Assembly: GCF_004345705.1 (NCBI RefSeq)
Contig: NZ_SLWV01000025.1
Location: 1 to 55,966 of the forward strand
Source: Marinisporobacter balticus
GTDB taxonomy: Bacteria; Bacillota; Clostridia; Peptostreptococcales; Thermotaleaceae
Reading direction: 5' to 3'
DNA: 55,966 nt
Position 1 is the first letter of the stretch; every line of letters begins with the position of its first letter. Below, piece after piece: positions 41,429-50,659 of this stretch. The position numbers and the translations under genes are program-made. Below the pieces are notes generated by a model. It was not told where the DNA came from and searched no databases. It was given only the letters and a program-made list of their open reading frames with translations.

Positions 41429-42169
41429 TTAAATGACAAACCCGCCATTTGGACTTATAATTTGACCGGTTATGAAATCTGCATGATGGGATGCCAAGAA
41501 AAAAGCACACCTGGCGATATCATCAGGACTTCCTAATTTCATTAATGGGGTATTTTCTCTAAGAATATTTAACTGTTCTTGATGATGTGAGGAAAGCATG
41601 TCTGTTTGAATAATACCAGGTGCAATACAATTCACTTGTATATTTGATGGTCCCAGTTCCTTTGCTAATGCCTTTGTAAGGCCTATTAAACCTGCTTTTG
41701 CAGCAGAATAATGGACTTCACAAGAACCTCCAACCATTCCCCATATGGAAGAAATATTAATGATTTTCCCCTTCTTTTGAGGAAGCATATATTTTAAAGC
41801 TGCTTGCGTACAGAAAAAAGCACTTTTTAAATTCGTATTTATCATTTGATCCCAGTCATCATCTGTTATATCCGTAAATAACTTTTCTTGGCATATCCCT
41901 GCATTATTGATAAGGATGTCTATGCTCCCGAATTGACTGATACAAAATGATATCATATTATCTACTTCTTTTCTTTTAGATACATCCGCTTTGAATCGTT
42001 GAACAGAGCATTTCTTTTCTTTTAGATTGTCATATAAAGCAACTGCGTCTTTTTCTGATTTATTAAAGTTGATCAGTACATGATAACCTTCTTGCGCAAA
42101 TGCTATAGCGGTTGCTTTTCCAATTCCTTTGGATGCACCAGTAATTACAACGGTTTTTGTATAATCCAT
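41429..42169 (-). CDS. SDR-family oxidoreductase, FabG-like
   Basis: A 246-residue short-chain dehydrogenase: TGASKGIGKATA binds NADPH, NNAGICQEK follows, ISSIWGMVGG carries the catalytic Ser, YSAAKAGLIGLTKA gives Tyr and Lys, and the end (FITGQIISPNGGFVI) matches 3-oxoacyl-ACP reductases, normally GQxIxVDGG. The N in PNGG in place of the usual Asp is a small deviation. It probably reduces a keto group of a small molecule. No fatty-acid genes are near, so a role in main fatty acid synthesis is unlikely. TCTCC-type ribosome binding site upstream of ATG 42169. Confidence 0.88.
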   Translation of the reverse strand: MDYTKTVVITGASKGIGKATAIAFAQEGYHVLINFNKSEKDAVALYDNLKEKKCSVQRFKADVSKRKEVDNMISFCISQFGSIDILINNAGICQEKLFTDITDDDWDQMINTNLKSAFFCTQAALKYMLPQKKGKIINISSIWGMVGGSCEVHYSAAKAGLIGLTKALAKELGPSNIQVNCIAPGIIQTDMLSSHHQEQLNILRENTPLMKLGSPDDIARCAFFLASHHADFITGQIISPNGGFVI

Positions 42170-42616
42170 AATTCATAATCTCCTTTATTACAACAAAGTT
42201 TCATTAAATAGTCTTATACTCAGATCATTGGTTAGATATTCATTTGAAATATCATCAATGATTGGTTTTCAATTTTATTTTTATATGCACTTTACTCTTT
42301 TGGTTCCACTTTCTTACAGAAGAAAAAGTATAAACCCCAAGATCTAACCAAATGAAGATAAAAGCTACAAAACATCCGTCGAATTAAATCCATATTTTTC
42401 TTTCACAGCGTTAGGTGATGTTAAGCCTTATATTTTTTTCTTTTAATAAGCTATCCACTTTTTCTTTATCAATTTATTATTGGTAATATCAGCTAAGGTA
42501 CTTTTTTCGCTAAGCACTTCAAGTACCCTCTTAGCTTTTTATTTATCTGCATAGCACACAAAGAGAGTGCGTTTTTCCAAACCCACTCTTCTACTTAAAA
42601 ACTTAAGGTTTATGCA
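42170..42616. other. Intergenic with relic of an IS3-type first gene
   Basis: On the minus strand around 42465-42555 the reading AKRVLEVLSEKSTLADITNN followed by stops resembles the helix-turn-helix protein of IS3 elements. An AGAGTG / CACTCT hairpin at about 42563-42593 can end leftward transcription. Nothing else supportable. Confidence 0.35.
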
Positions 42617-43093
42617 TTAAAAGTTAAATACTGTACTCCAGTTAAAATCCCCAGATTCCTCAACATTTTTAGGCCAATTGGAACACCATTCTGGAACCAA
42701 TGGATTTTCTACTCTATCAAGACTAGGTGTGTATGGTTTAATATCCAAAATAGGCGTTCCATTATCAGCATCTATATAGGCTAAACCAATAATCCCGTTT
42801 TGATAATCAACATAGGTAACATAGCTACAAGTTAGTGCAATAGGGTTTGGTCGTTCTGGAGAGCGTGTTGCAAAAGTTCCTAATATCTCCGGGGCATTTT
42901 TGTAAGGACTTTTCTCAATGAGCTTTGTTCTGGATTCAGAATTATCGCATTTATCAAACCACCAGAAAACATTGATATAACCAGAATCCTGAAAATTTGT
43001 AAGGGCAGGAATATATTCCTTATCTAATACTAATCTCATCCCTTTGTCATCTACATGAATTTTACCAATTGATTTCAAATAAAATTGTTCCAT
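42617..43093 (-). CDS. trmO: TsaA/TrmO-family methyltransferase-like protein
   Basis: The 158-residue protein has the TrmO beta-barrel signatures: INVFWWFDKCDN, then LGTFATRSPERPNPIAL, which forms the SAM pocket, and GTPILDIKPYTPSLD. The reference enzyme N6-methylates threonylcarbamoyl-adenosine in tRNA-Thr. Many short clostridial members lack the C-terminal tRNA-binding domain, as this one does (about 235 residues in the reference protein), so tRNA activity is uncertain. A ribosome binding site AAGGAGA precedes ATG 43093. Monocistronic. Confidence 0.85.
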   Translation of the reverse strand: MEQFYLKSIGKIHVDDKGMRLVLDKEYIPALTNFQDSGYINVFWWFDKCDNSESRTKLIEKSPYKNAPEILGTFATRSPERPNPIALTCSYVTYVDYQNGIIGLAYIDADNGTPILDIKPYTPSLDRVENPLVPEWCSNWPKNVEESGDFNWSTVFNF

Positions 43094-43445
43094 AAATAAA
43101 TCTCCTTTTTATTTTATTTTATTTACGGCGCTGTTACTATCAGTATACTGATATTATTGAACACTACAAGCCTTTTTTGAAAAATAATTTAAAGTAGAAT
43201 TTATTATGTTTTAAACATAATGAAATGAAAAAAATGTAAAGTAAAATCCCCTTTAAGAACTAGCAGTAAACTAAGCAAACTGAAAACGCCTTACAGAAAC
43301 TATGAAATTTGGAAAAATAGAGAAGGGTTTGTAGAATAAACATAGAAGTGTAAAAGTAGACAGAAACGATAGTGGTTCTATCAAAATATCAACAGATAGT
43401 AAAACTATTAAAAAATTATTGAGAGACAGAAGGGTGGTTATTTTC
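43094..43445. other. Intergenic leader of a lost chemoreceptor gene
   Basis: AT-rich, without a gene. It ends in GGGTGG before the truncated chemoreceptor start, so it probably carries that gene's old promoter. Confidence 0.35.
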
Positions 43446-43622
43446 ATGAAAGATAAACAATCAGATCAAGTTAAACGGTATCATAGCATTAAATTTAAAT
43501 TGATCATTGCGATTGTGATAGTACAATTTCTTAGTTCTACAAGTAGGAAATATTATCAACTCCCTCATTCTACAATCAAAGGAAATATTAATTTGTGCTT
43601 TGTTCTTGCCCACAGTAAATAG
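43446..43622 (+). pseudogene. N-terminal fragment of a chemotaxis receptor
   Basis: MKDKQSDQVKRYHSIKFKLI, then IAIVIVQFLSS, is a typical basic start plus first membrane helix of a methyl-accepting chemotaxis protein. The sequence loses resemblance after about 32 codons and stops at 43622. The remaining 500 or more codons are gone. Confidence 0.55.
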
Positions 43623-43890
43623 CGTTGAGACTGTAAAATTCCTTCTTCCATTTATGTATTACAATATGGACATTTCATATTTAGATCCTCCTAAAATTCC
43701 GTTTGACTGAGTGCTATATACATTATCCTTGTTTCACATAATTTTACTATTGTGTAATATCTTTCCTATTTATTTTATTTTCTTTAATAGCATTTTGCTA
43801 TTGCACATACCGTATTTGGACTTTCTGATGTCCTGCATGAATTGTGTAGGATATTAGAAAGCCCATGTTAGCCGAAGCTATTTTTCAATA
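43623..43890. other. Intergenic with 20-base imperfect hairpin
   Basis: 43818-43837 pairs with 43845-43864 (GG-x-CTTTCT...AGAAAG-x-CC, about four mismatches, seven-base loop). It lies past the end of the leftward fragment at 43891 and may end its transcript. The rest has no visible content. Confidence 0.4.
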
Positions 43891-44142
43891 CTAATTTAAA
43901 CTTTTTCTTATTTGTTCTATTTTTTCTTTTTCTAAACCTGTTGCATTAACTATAAAATCTATATCCATTTGCATAACTAATAGATTTTGTGCCGTTTTTT
44001 CTATTCCTTCTTCTCTAGCACTACTTATCATATTTGCTCTTTCATGTAATGCTTTTTCTCTAGCCTTATATATCTCTACAGTTTTTGGGTCACTACTTAA
44101 ATATTCTAATCTTTCTTCAGCCCTTTTAATATCCTTATCCAT
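43891..44142 (-). pseudogene. C-terminal part of an Rpn-type recombination-promoting nuclease
   Basis: The 83 codons (MDKDIKRAEERLEYLSSDPK...AREEGIEKTAQNLL...FIVNATGLEKEKIEQIRKSL) match the helical C terminus of Rpn/PD-(D/E)XK transposase-like proteins, which are about 290 residues long. The nuclease domain is absent. The short C-terminal protein may still be translated, since internal starts at this position are reported for Rpn genes, where the short form acts as an inhibitor; that is only a possibility here. Confidence 0.6.
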
Positions 44143-44322
44143 ATATCAGATATGTCATTCCTAAAATAAGACCAACAGACCTTCTTTTCCCTAACTCCAA
44201 TACTGGCAAATTATTGACATCTCGTACAATTCAGCAAGTGTTTAGTGACAAACGTGATTAGTCCTATGTGAAATCTAATTCATCTATTTTTAAACCCTAA
44301 ATAAAACAATTGGAAACCCAAA

Positions 44323-44388
44323 GGTGTTTCAGCAAACTCTTATGATAGTTAATTTCTATCATTATTTTTTTGGAGTTTCAGAAACACC
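44323..44388. repeat. Three-tier nested hairpin
   Basis: GGTGTTTC (44323-44330) pairs with GAAACACC (44381-44388), AAACTC (44334) with GAGTTT (44373), and ATGATAG (44342) with CTATCAT (44356). All arms are perfect, 21 pairs. The layout is like the nested palindrome at 10674-10768, though the sequence differs. It lies in the 316-base gap 44143-44458 past the CPBP gene. Confidence 0.5.
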
Positions 44389-44458
44389 GCTATATGTTAT
44401 ACGATGGATGGTGCGGAATTAACCACTATACTTAAAAATAACCAAAAATACTATTATT

Positions 44459-45346
44459 TCACTTTAATGTATCTATTAGTGCATGTAAAATAATACATGG
44501 TGTTAACGACTTTGTGGATAAATAGATTTTGCCAAATAAGTATCCTAAGAATACTTGAAAACTTATTACTAAAAAAGAAATTATAGAAATTTCTTTAAAG
44601 CCCAAAACATGAATCACCCCAAAAACAATTGCCTGAATTATGTTAGATTTATCTTCTCTTACACCAAAAGCTAACAACCCACTTAATAAATACCCTCTAA
44701 AAATCACTTCCTCTACTATACTGGGATAATATATCTGTTGTACAAAATTCTTTATAAAGTAAGTGGGTGTACTCTGCATTAAAGACTTCATATCATAGAA
44801 TAGAAAATATGTTAAATATAAAATATAGACTAATACAACTACAAAAAGAGCTCTAAAAGTTATACTCCAATTAAAATCTTTTAATCTAACTCTTAGTAGA
44901 TAACCTAAAAAAATAGTCATCGTTAATGGTAATTGAACTAATCTATATTGATTAATTGTATTTATTGTATCCAATAAATTTATGTAATTATAATATAGAT
45001 TTATCCCCATATATACGAAAATAATAATAATGAACGCATACAAAAATTTTTTTTCATTTTTAATTTTAATTTTGTTGCTTGTCATTTGATACTTGAATAT
45101 AATTAGCGCGTATAGCATAAGTATAAGTGGCAAAATTCTACTGAAATTATTAAAAAATAAAACTAAAAATAGACATATGGTAATAAAAAACAATTCCATT
45201 AATGAAATATCATATAATCCTATCCATTTTAAAAAACCAATCTTCTCTTTAGAAAATACCCTATATACTATTCCTGGTATTCCAATAATTGAAAAACAGA
45301 TTAAAACTGTATATTGAATTATTGTTATTATTATTTGTTCCTGCAT
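44459..45346 (-). CDS. CPBP-family intramembrane metalloprotease
   Basis: Start ATG 45346 follows AAAGGAG. The 295-residue protein has about eight membrane helices and the CPBP motifs: EEVIFRGYLLSGL (motif 1, EExxxR), FGVIHVLG (motif 2, in place of the usual FxxxH) and a late HALID (motif 3). The enzymes are intramembrane proteases related to CAAX processing and often protect against, or mature, bacteriocins. No bacteriocin gene is adjacent here, although holin-type genes are on the replicon. Substrate unknown. Confidence 0.85.
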   Translation of the reverse strand: MQEQIIITIIQYTVLICFSIIGIPGIVYRVFSKEKIGFLKWIGLYDISLMELFFITICLFLVLFFNNFSRILPLILMLYALIIFKYQMTSNKIKIKNEKKFLYAFIIIIFVYMGINLYYNYINLLDTINTINQYRLVQLPLTMTIFLGYLLRVRLKDFNWSITFRALFVVVLVYILYLTYFLFYDMKSLMQSTPTYFIKNFVQQIYYPSIVEEVIFRGYLLSGLLAFGVREDKSNIIQAIVFGVIHVLGFKEISIISFLVISFQVFLGYLFGKIYLSTKSLTPCIILHALIDTLK

Positions 45347-45671
45347 AACACATACTCCTTTAATATAAATTATTAATACTATTTCTATAGCATTCAAAAC
45401 GTAGTACCATCTGTCTTATAATGGTTGATTCCCGATATTGAAAGTTCGTTTTTTATACCTTTTAGGGTAGTATTTGCGAAGCAAGGTTCGGTAATCTTTA
45501 CTTATACAAGATGATTCTATCGTACAACAATATAAAAAATTTTACAATTTTATTCCAACTGATGCGCAACAACCCTTTTTGTTGTTGTTTTAAATATTTT
45601 ATATATTGTTTTAAATATTTTAAATGTTTTCGGAGTACTGAACCTATTGCAATTACTTCGATAAAACAAAC
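45347..45671. other. Left part of the replication origin region
   Basis: AT-rich, with repeated TTTTAAATATTTTA blocks at about 45586-45625 that would melt easily, and the 38-base repeat at 45609-45646. No gene. AT-rich blocks next to iterons are usual strand-opening sites. Confidence 0.5.
45609..45646. repeat. Origin-associated repeat, copy 2
   Basis: 33 of 38 positions equal 23209-23246. It lies 26 bases before the first iteron, within the likely melting region, so it may be part of the origin (for example a host-factor site). Confidence 0.5.
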
Positions 45672-45820
45672 AAAAGCAACTTAAATATGGTTAAAAGCAA
45701 CTTAAATATGGTTAAAGGTAACTTAAATATGGTCAAAGGGCAACTTAAATATGGTTAAAAGCAACTTAAATATGGTCAAAAGGCAACCTAAATGTGGTGA
45801 AAGGTAACTTAAATATGGTA
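45672..45820 (+). repeat. Iteron array of seven 21-22 base repeats (plasmid origin)
   Basis: Seven head-to-tail copies start at 45672, 45693, 45714, 45735, 45757, 45778 and 45800. The consensus is AAAAGCAACTTAAATATGGT plus one variable base. Copies 4 and 6 are one base longer; copy 6 is the most diverged. One turn pair per unit puts all sites on the same helix face. The array lies 87 bases upstream of the initiator gene, the usual place for binding of a Rep_3-type protein. Confidence 0.92.
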
Positions 45821-45906
45821 TAAGATAACTTGATAAAAAAAAAGTTGCTTTTATGGGTACTTCTTTGTATAATTTCAATGGAAGTACTTTTTACAGGGGG
45901 ATAAAA

Positions 45907-46992
45907 ATGGGAGAAGCCATAGTAAGAGAGAATTATCTAGTAAAAAAAGCGAATAGCTTAATTGAAGCATCATATAAATTAACGCTTAATGAGCAGAAAT
46001 TGGTTTTAATATGTGCATCTTTAATAAAAAAGGAAGATGAGGACTTTAAAACATATCAATTAAGTGTAAAACACTTGGCAGATATGTTAAACATGGATTA
46101 TAAAATTGCATATAGGGAACTTCAGAAACTCACAGCAAATTTGATGTCTAAAGTTTTAAAAATGTATATTCCAAATAGAAAAAAACCAGACAAACTAGAT
46201 GTTTTACAAATTAGTTGGTTTTCAAGCGTAAGATATCTAACGGGGGAAGGAATTGTTGAAGCTCGTTTTGATCCTGGATTAAAGCCTTTTATGATTAATC
46301 TAAAGAAACATTTTACATCGTATCAATTAAAAAATATCGTTTCTCTCAGAAGTACTTATAGCATTCGAATATATGAAATATTAAAACAATATCAAACAAT
46401 AGGAGAAAGAACAATAAAAATAGAGAAGCTAAGAGAAATATTAGGAATAGGAGATAAACAATATCCTAGATATTCGAATTTTAAACAGAAAGTTCTAAAA
46501 GTAGCCTATAAAGAAATCAGTGAAAATACAGATGTTTCCTTTGAATTTGAAGAAATAAAGCTAGGAAGAAAAATCGATAAAATCAAGTTTATAATAAAAT
46601 CTAAAAAAATGGTTTCACCCAATACAAATAATTATTTAGAAGAAATTGCTGTAGACATGGAAGCGTATGAAGATGAAAAAGTGCTTTGTAGCAATCCTTA
46701 CATAGAAGAACTAAAGAAAGTATTAAAAGAAAATCTAACCCAAGACGAACTAGAAGCCATATTAAATGTTGCTAATAATAATATAGAAAAAATAAAAGAA
46801 AAATATGAGATTGCAAAGGTATCAAAATATGAAAATCTAGTAGGTTTCCTTATCAGTGCAATTATAAAAGATTATAAAGTGCCCCTCAAAAACGAAAAAC
46901 CTAAAAATGTAAATAAATTCAATAACTTTGAACAACGCTCTTCAAAATACAGCAAAGAAGAATTAGAAAAACTGTTTAGGAATAATAAATAA
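45907..46992 (+). CDS. Plasmid replication initiator, Rep_3/RepB family
   Basis: Start ATG 45907 is supported by GGGGGAT. The 361-residue protein opens VRENYLVKKANSLIEASYKL, then TLNEQKLVLICASLIKKED, the Rep_3 signature. Two winged-helix domains follow: the first about residues 20-120, the second about 130-235 with FTSYQLKNIVSLRSTYSIRI and EILKQYQ. It binds the iterons and opens the origin. Residues 260-361 form a longer helical tail than in small RepB proteins. A terminator follows directly. Its closest relative in the window is the dead fragment at 25775. Confidence 0.93.
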   Translation: MGEAIVRENYLVKKANSLIEASYKLTLNEQKLVLICASLIKKEDEDFKTYQLSVKHLADMLNMDYKIAYRELQKLTANLMSKVLKMYIPNRKKPDKLDVLQISWFSSVRYLTGEGIVEARFDPGLKPFMINLKKHFTSYQLKNIVSLRSTYSIRIYEILKQYQTIGERTIKIEKLREILGIGDKQYPRYSNFKQKVLKVAYKEISENTDVSFEFEEIKLGRKIDKIKFIIKSKKMVSPNTNNYLEEIAVDMEAYEDEKVLCSNPYIEELKKVLKENLTQDELEAILNVANNNIEKIKEKYEIAKVSKYENLVGFLISAIIKDYKVPLKNEKPKNVNKFNNFEQRSSKYSKEELEKLFRNNK

Positions 46993-46997
46993 TTTTA

Positions 46998-47020
46998 CCC
47001 CTAGATCATACCCTAGGGGT
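46998..47020 (+). terminator. Terminator of rep
   Basis: ACCCCTAG pairs with CTAGGGGT, followed by TTTTCTT, a few bases after the rep stop. The gap 47021-47318 is AT-rich with no gene and includes sequence resembling the DNA after the dead rep fragment. Confidence 0.75.
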
Positions 47021-47318
47021 TTTCTTATCCCCTAAACCCTAATTGATTTCATCACACAGCCTTATAAGATTCGTTTTAAGGCCTTTTTTTAACGCGACAA
47101 TATATTTGTATAGTTTGCCGTATTTTCGATCGTTATAGGGGCGAAAAATAGGTTTTAAATTTTATATCGATATCGAATAATAGATACGCGTATTCAATTT
47201 TTGTGGAAACATAAAATCCAACTTGAAATATGTGTATTCATATCTTTTTTTGTCGTATGAAAAATAAAGGAAAATTTGGTTTTATGTTTTGGTTTGTTTT
47301 GAAAGGGTGTTCCTATAA

Positions 47319-47501
47319 ATGAATCATGTGAATGTTAAAGTTGATGTTAAGGTAGAAGATGTTAAAGCATAAGATTTAAAGAGATTAGATACATTTAATC
47401 ATTTGCAAATACTACATGAAAATTGGGATGGTTCGATTACGTTAGCCTTAAAAATAGATGACGAGCACACTTGCAGCTATCGTAGATGCTTAGATCATTA
47501 A
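47319..47501 (+). pseudogene. 60-codon gene with one in-frame stop
   Basis: MNHVNVKVDVKVEDVKA is followed by TAA (47370-47372) and then, in the same frame, DLKRLDTFNHLQILHENWDG and SITLALKIDDEHTCSYRRCL up to the next stop at 47499. AAAGGGTG precedes the start. The frame is otherwise intact, so only one substitution seems to have occurred. The function is not recognisable. Confidence 0.45.
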
Positions 47502-47719
47502 CAAAATTTCCGTTGCTCAAAAAGGCCCACTACAGGGTCTATTTTTGTTCCGAGTAGGCAAGAACTATTGCACTATATATTAAAAAACATTTTTGAAATA
47601 TTTAAGCAGCCGAAAAATAAGGTTTCATCACTTGCATTGCGATATAATGAATACGTATAATAAGAGAAGACGAATAAAAGATAAATTCTTTAAACAAATA
47701 GAAGAAGCAAAAGAATTTA

Positions 47720-47890
47720 TTAGACAGTAACAGACCACTTCTAGAGTATACAGTAAAGCGTATTCGTGAAAGTCTATTGACTGGAATGGACATATAATTC
47801 AAATGCGATAGAAGGAATTACAGTAGGCGCAAAAACTTTAAGAGAACATTTGTATGAAACAAATGTACAGAAACATAAATTAAAAGGAGG
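47720..47890 (+). pseudogene. Fic-family protein fragment
   Basis: LLEYTVKRIRESLLTG breaks and continues in another frame as EWTYNSNAIEGITVGAKTLREH, which is the N-terminal Fic-type substrate helix (YNSNAIEG motif). The catalytic HPFxxGNGR part is absent. The preceding DNA (47502-47719) shows only stops and a weak hairpin. Confidence 0.55.
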
Positions 47891-47899
47891 ACGTTTGTT

Positions 47900-48634
47900 A
47901 TGTTTAACCCGAATTTTTCAAATGCAGTAAAAGTAATAGATCAGTCAATCAGCAAAAATGGTACAGTTTTTGAAATAATAGAATACATAAAACCTAGAAA
48001 AGGACATACGCTTGAAGAGAAGTTTGGTAGTGAAAAGTTAAGACAAGTTAGAATTAAAATGAATGATAGTGGGGTGTTAGTACAACCCGGAGATCTACAG
48101 TGTATGAAAGGTCCAATCCGAATTGATGTTCAACAAAATGCGCCATCACCATCAAAAGGTTTTTTTAAGAATGTAGGAACAGGAGAAGCATCTTTTACAT
48201 CAAGGTATTCAGGCAAACACGGCGAAATATATTTAGATCCTTCTTATAAATATTTTTATATGCTAGAATTATCGGATGAAACACTTATTTTAGGGGATGG
48301 AATGTTTTATTGTTGTGAAGACAGCATTGAAGTTTCTGTGCATGTGAATAAAGATGTTGCAGTAGGCGTACTAACAGCAGATGGCTTTAGGCAACCCAAA
48401 TTAAGTGGAAGTGGCATTGCTATTTTAGAAAGTTATATTCCATTTGATGAGGTTTTAATCTACGAATTAAATAATGATACATTAAAAGTTGATGGGAATT
48501 TAGCAATGGTTATAAGAGGAGCTATAGAAGTAAAAATAGAAAAATCTAAGAAAGAAGGATATTTAAAGACATTTACTGGGAGTGGTGAGGTTTGGCTTGC
48601 GCTCACTAAAAAACATCCGCCTATAAATATTTAA
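47900..48634 (+). CDS. AIM24-family protein
   Basis: A 244-residue all-beta protein of the AIM24 (TRAP-like) family. It shows the repeated glycine-rich strands of this fold: GDLQCMKGPIRIDVQQN, FFKNVGTGEASFTSRYSG, GIAILESYIPFDEVLIYELN and GEVWLALTKKHP at the end. AAAGGAGGA lies just before the ATG. The family forms barrels of unknown biochemical role; in yeast the homologue is mitochondrial. There is no signal peptide. It is apparently monocistronic. Confidence 0.85.
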   Translation: MFNPNFSNAVKVIDQSISKNGTVFEIIEYIKPRKGHTLEEKFGSEKLRQVRIKMNDSGVLVQPGDLQCMKGPIRIDVQQNAPSPSKGFFKNVGTGEASFTSRYSGKHGEIYLDPSYKYFYMLELSDETLILGDGMFYCCEDSIEVSVHVNKDVAVGVLTADGFRQPKLSGSGIAILESYIPFDEVLIYELNNDTLKVDGNLAMVIRGAIEVKIEKSKKEGYLKTFTGSGEVWLALTKKHPPINI

Positions 48635-48842
48635 AAACAGGAAATTAAAAACGAGTACTTTTTACACGTATCTTAGCGTGTAGCCATTTATGCGTCAATC
48701 ATCTCAAATGAATCACTAAATATTTGTATCCGTCAAATTTAATTAATACCAATTCATGGTATAATTTACATAAGAGTGGGTTCACATTTGTAGGATTATG
48801 TGAAGATTACTTATATTTTGTAAAGAAAGGGACGTAAATAAA

Positions 48843-49265
48843 ATGATCCAATCGGTTGTACACATTGCTTTAGTAGTCAAAGACTATGATGAAGCCATTG
48901 AATTTTATACAAATAAACTTCATTTTACATTAATAGAAGATACATACCAACCAGAACAAGATAAACGTTGGGTGGTAGTGTCTCCACCAGGTTCGTCAGG
49001 GACCACAATATTACTTGCAAGGGCTTCTAAACCTGAACAACTACCATTTATTGGTAATCAAGCAGGAGGACGTATTTTTCTATTTCTTGGAACCGATGAT
49101 TTTTGGAGAGACTATAAAGAAATGATAGCAAAAGGCATAGAATTTGTTAGAGACCCTAAAGAGCAATCATATGGTATCGTTGCAGTATTCAAAGATTTAT
49201 ATGGAAACTTATGGGATTTGGTTCAATTTAAAGAAAATCATCCAATTGCTAAACGGGTAAAATAA
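48843..49265 (+). CDS. VOC-superfamily protein
   Basis: A 140-residue single vicinal-oxygen-chelate unit pair: VVHIALVVKDYDEAIEFYTN gives the first metal ligand His, and AVFKDLYGNLWDLVQFKE gives the late acidic position. PPGSSGTTILLARA is typical of bleomycin-resistance/dioxygenase-like members. It is a complete small protein, distinct in sequence from the VOC protein at 10189 and lacking that protein's tail. AAAGGGACG precedes the ATG. It may be co-expressed with the hydrolase 138 bases downstream. Confidence 0.85.
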   Translation: MIQSVVHIALVVKDYDEAIEFYTNKLHFTLIEDTYQPEQDKRWVVVSPPGSSGTTILLARASKPEQLPFIGNQAGGRIFLFLGTDDFWRDYKEMIAKGIEFVRDPKEQSYGIVAVFKDLYGNLWDLVQFKENHPIAKRVK

Positions 49266-49403
49266 GTATAATCTGCAATAAACTTATGACACAATTTTCT
49301 TATATTGTGCAACAACGCAATAGCATTCCATGAACGCAATACCATAAAAAGCTGTTGGATTACACAATTGTAAAAAAAAATAAGTGATAGAGGAGCATTT
49401 ACA

Positions 49404-50114
49404 ATGAAAAAACAAAAACTAAAAATAGAAAATATTCCTGCGATTTTGTGGGGTGACAAATCAGATAAGTTATTTGTAGTGGTGCATGGTAATATGTCAA
49501 ATAAGGCAGACGATGCAATTGTTGTATTTGCACAAGAGGCAACAGCAATAGGTTATCAAGTGCTTAGTTTCGATTTGCCTGAACATGGTGACCGTAAGGA
49601 TGAAAACTATGCTTGCAAAGTTCAAAACTGTGTTCAAGACCTTAATACCATTATGCATTATGCACAATCATTATCAAATAATATAAGTGTATTTGCTTGT
49701 AGTATGGGCGCATATTTTAGCCTACTAGCATATAGCCATGAGCCGTTGAAACAATGTTTGTTTCTCTCTCCTGTAGTAAATATGGAACGTATCATAAATA
49801 ATATGATGATATGGTTTAATATAAGTGTGCATAGACTAAAAACAGAAAAAGAAATTTCGACACCTATTGGACAAACACTCTATTGGGATTATTACTGCTA
49901 TGTGAAAGAACACCCTATTGTTGCTTGGAATAATCCAACTTCCATTCTCTACGGTTCAGAAGATAATTTATGTGAGTTTGATGTGGTATCTGGATTTACA
50001 AAACGCTTTAACTGTGATTTGAAAGTCATTGAGCATGGAGAACATTATTTCCACACCCAAGAACAACTGGAAATTTTCAGACAGTGGCTGAAAGAACATA
50101 TCTACGTTAAATGA
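49404..50114 (+). CDS. Alpha/beta hydrolase
   Basis: A 236-residue cytoplasmic serine hydrolase. The oxyanion region is VVVHGNMSNKADDA, the nucleophile elbow ACSMGAYFSLL (about residue 99), the acid loop LYGSEDNLCEFDVV and the catalytic His HGEHYFHTQEQ. The elbow begins Cys-Ser-Met-Gly rather than Gly-x-Ser-x-Gly. No lid domain is obvious. GAGGAGC lies upstream of the ATG. Substrate unknown; the fold covers esterases, thioesterases and lactonases. Confidence 0.85.
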   Translation: MKKQKLKIENIPAILWGDKSDKLFVVVHGNMSNKADDAIVVFAQEATAIGYQVLSFDLPEHGDRKDENYACKVQNCVQDLNTIMHYAQSLSNNISVFACSMGAYFSLLAYSHEPLKQCLFLSPVVNMERIINNMMIWFNISVHRLKTEKEISTPIGQTLYWDYYCYVKEHPIVAWNNPTSILYGSEDNLCEFDVVSGFTKRFNCDLKVIEHGEHYFHTQEQLEIFRQWLKEHIYVK

Positions 50115-50167
50115 TCATAAAGCATCGTAAATCTAATGAATACTATTCTAATATTGGACATTAACCC

Positions 50168-50190
50168 AAAAGGGCGCAAGGCCTTTTTTC
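50168..50190 (+). terminator. Terminator of the hydrolase
   Basis: AAAAGG pairs with CCTTTT across a GC-rich short inner part, followed by TTTTC and T-rich DNA, about 55 bases after the stop. Confidence 0.6.
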
Positions 50191-50312
50191 TTTTTCTTAG
50201 ATTGAGGATAAAGTCCTTTTCAATAAAAAATAAAACCCAAAGGTATAGTCCCCTTGAGTTATTAATCTAGTAGTTTAAATGCTTTTACCCTGATGAAAAG
50301 ATTCAAGCGTAT

Positions 50313-50408
50313 TTAAGCATATTTTTTATAAGCAATTATTTCTTTACGCTCTCTATTTTCGAGTTTTACAAGAATTTTCTTTATGATCTCAATCGTTTTT
50401 TTATCCAT
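50313..50408 (-). CDS. 31-residue helical peptide of unknown role
   Basis: GGGGGTATT precedes ATG 50408. The product (MDKKTIEIIKKILVKLENRE...IAYKKYA) is an amphipathic, lysine-rich helix. Similar short helical openings occur in the relic at 36767-36926 (MNDIEKEIIRLIK). Such peptides are commonly left unannotated. Nothing further can be said. Confidence 0.4.
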   Translation of the reverse strand: MDKKTIEIIKKILVKLENRERKEIIAYKKYA

Positions 50409-50659
50409 CTATAATACCCCCTTTACCTACTTGATTCGATAAAAAAAATGATATTCCTACTTAAATCGTTCGACATAAAAATACATAGCCTTCTTTGATA
50501 TAGTAGAATAATTTTGGAAGATTTATTTATCATTTTGTAGAAAAACAATATTCTATATACTCCTTAAATTATCTATGGCAAAAGTCCATGGAACAGGCAT
50601 GGATTGAAGAAATAAAATTATAAAAAGGGATAGTTTGATGGATTTATACAAAATTTTAC
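50409..50659. other. Intergenic
   Basis: AT-rich, no gene. It includes the promoter of the 31-residue peptide. Confidence 0.3.

Noticed and set aside
45672..45820. Seven regular repeats as a CRISPR array
   Set aside because: The repeats are head to tail with no spacers and precede a Rep_3 initiator, so they are iterons.
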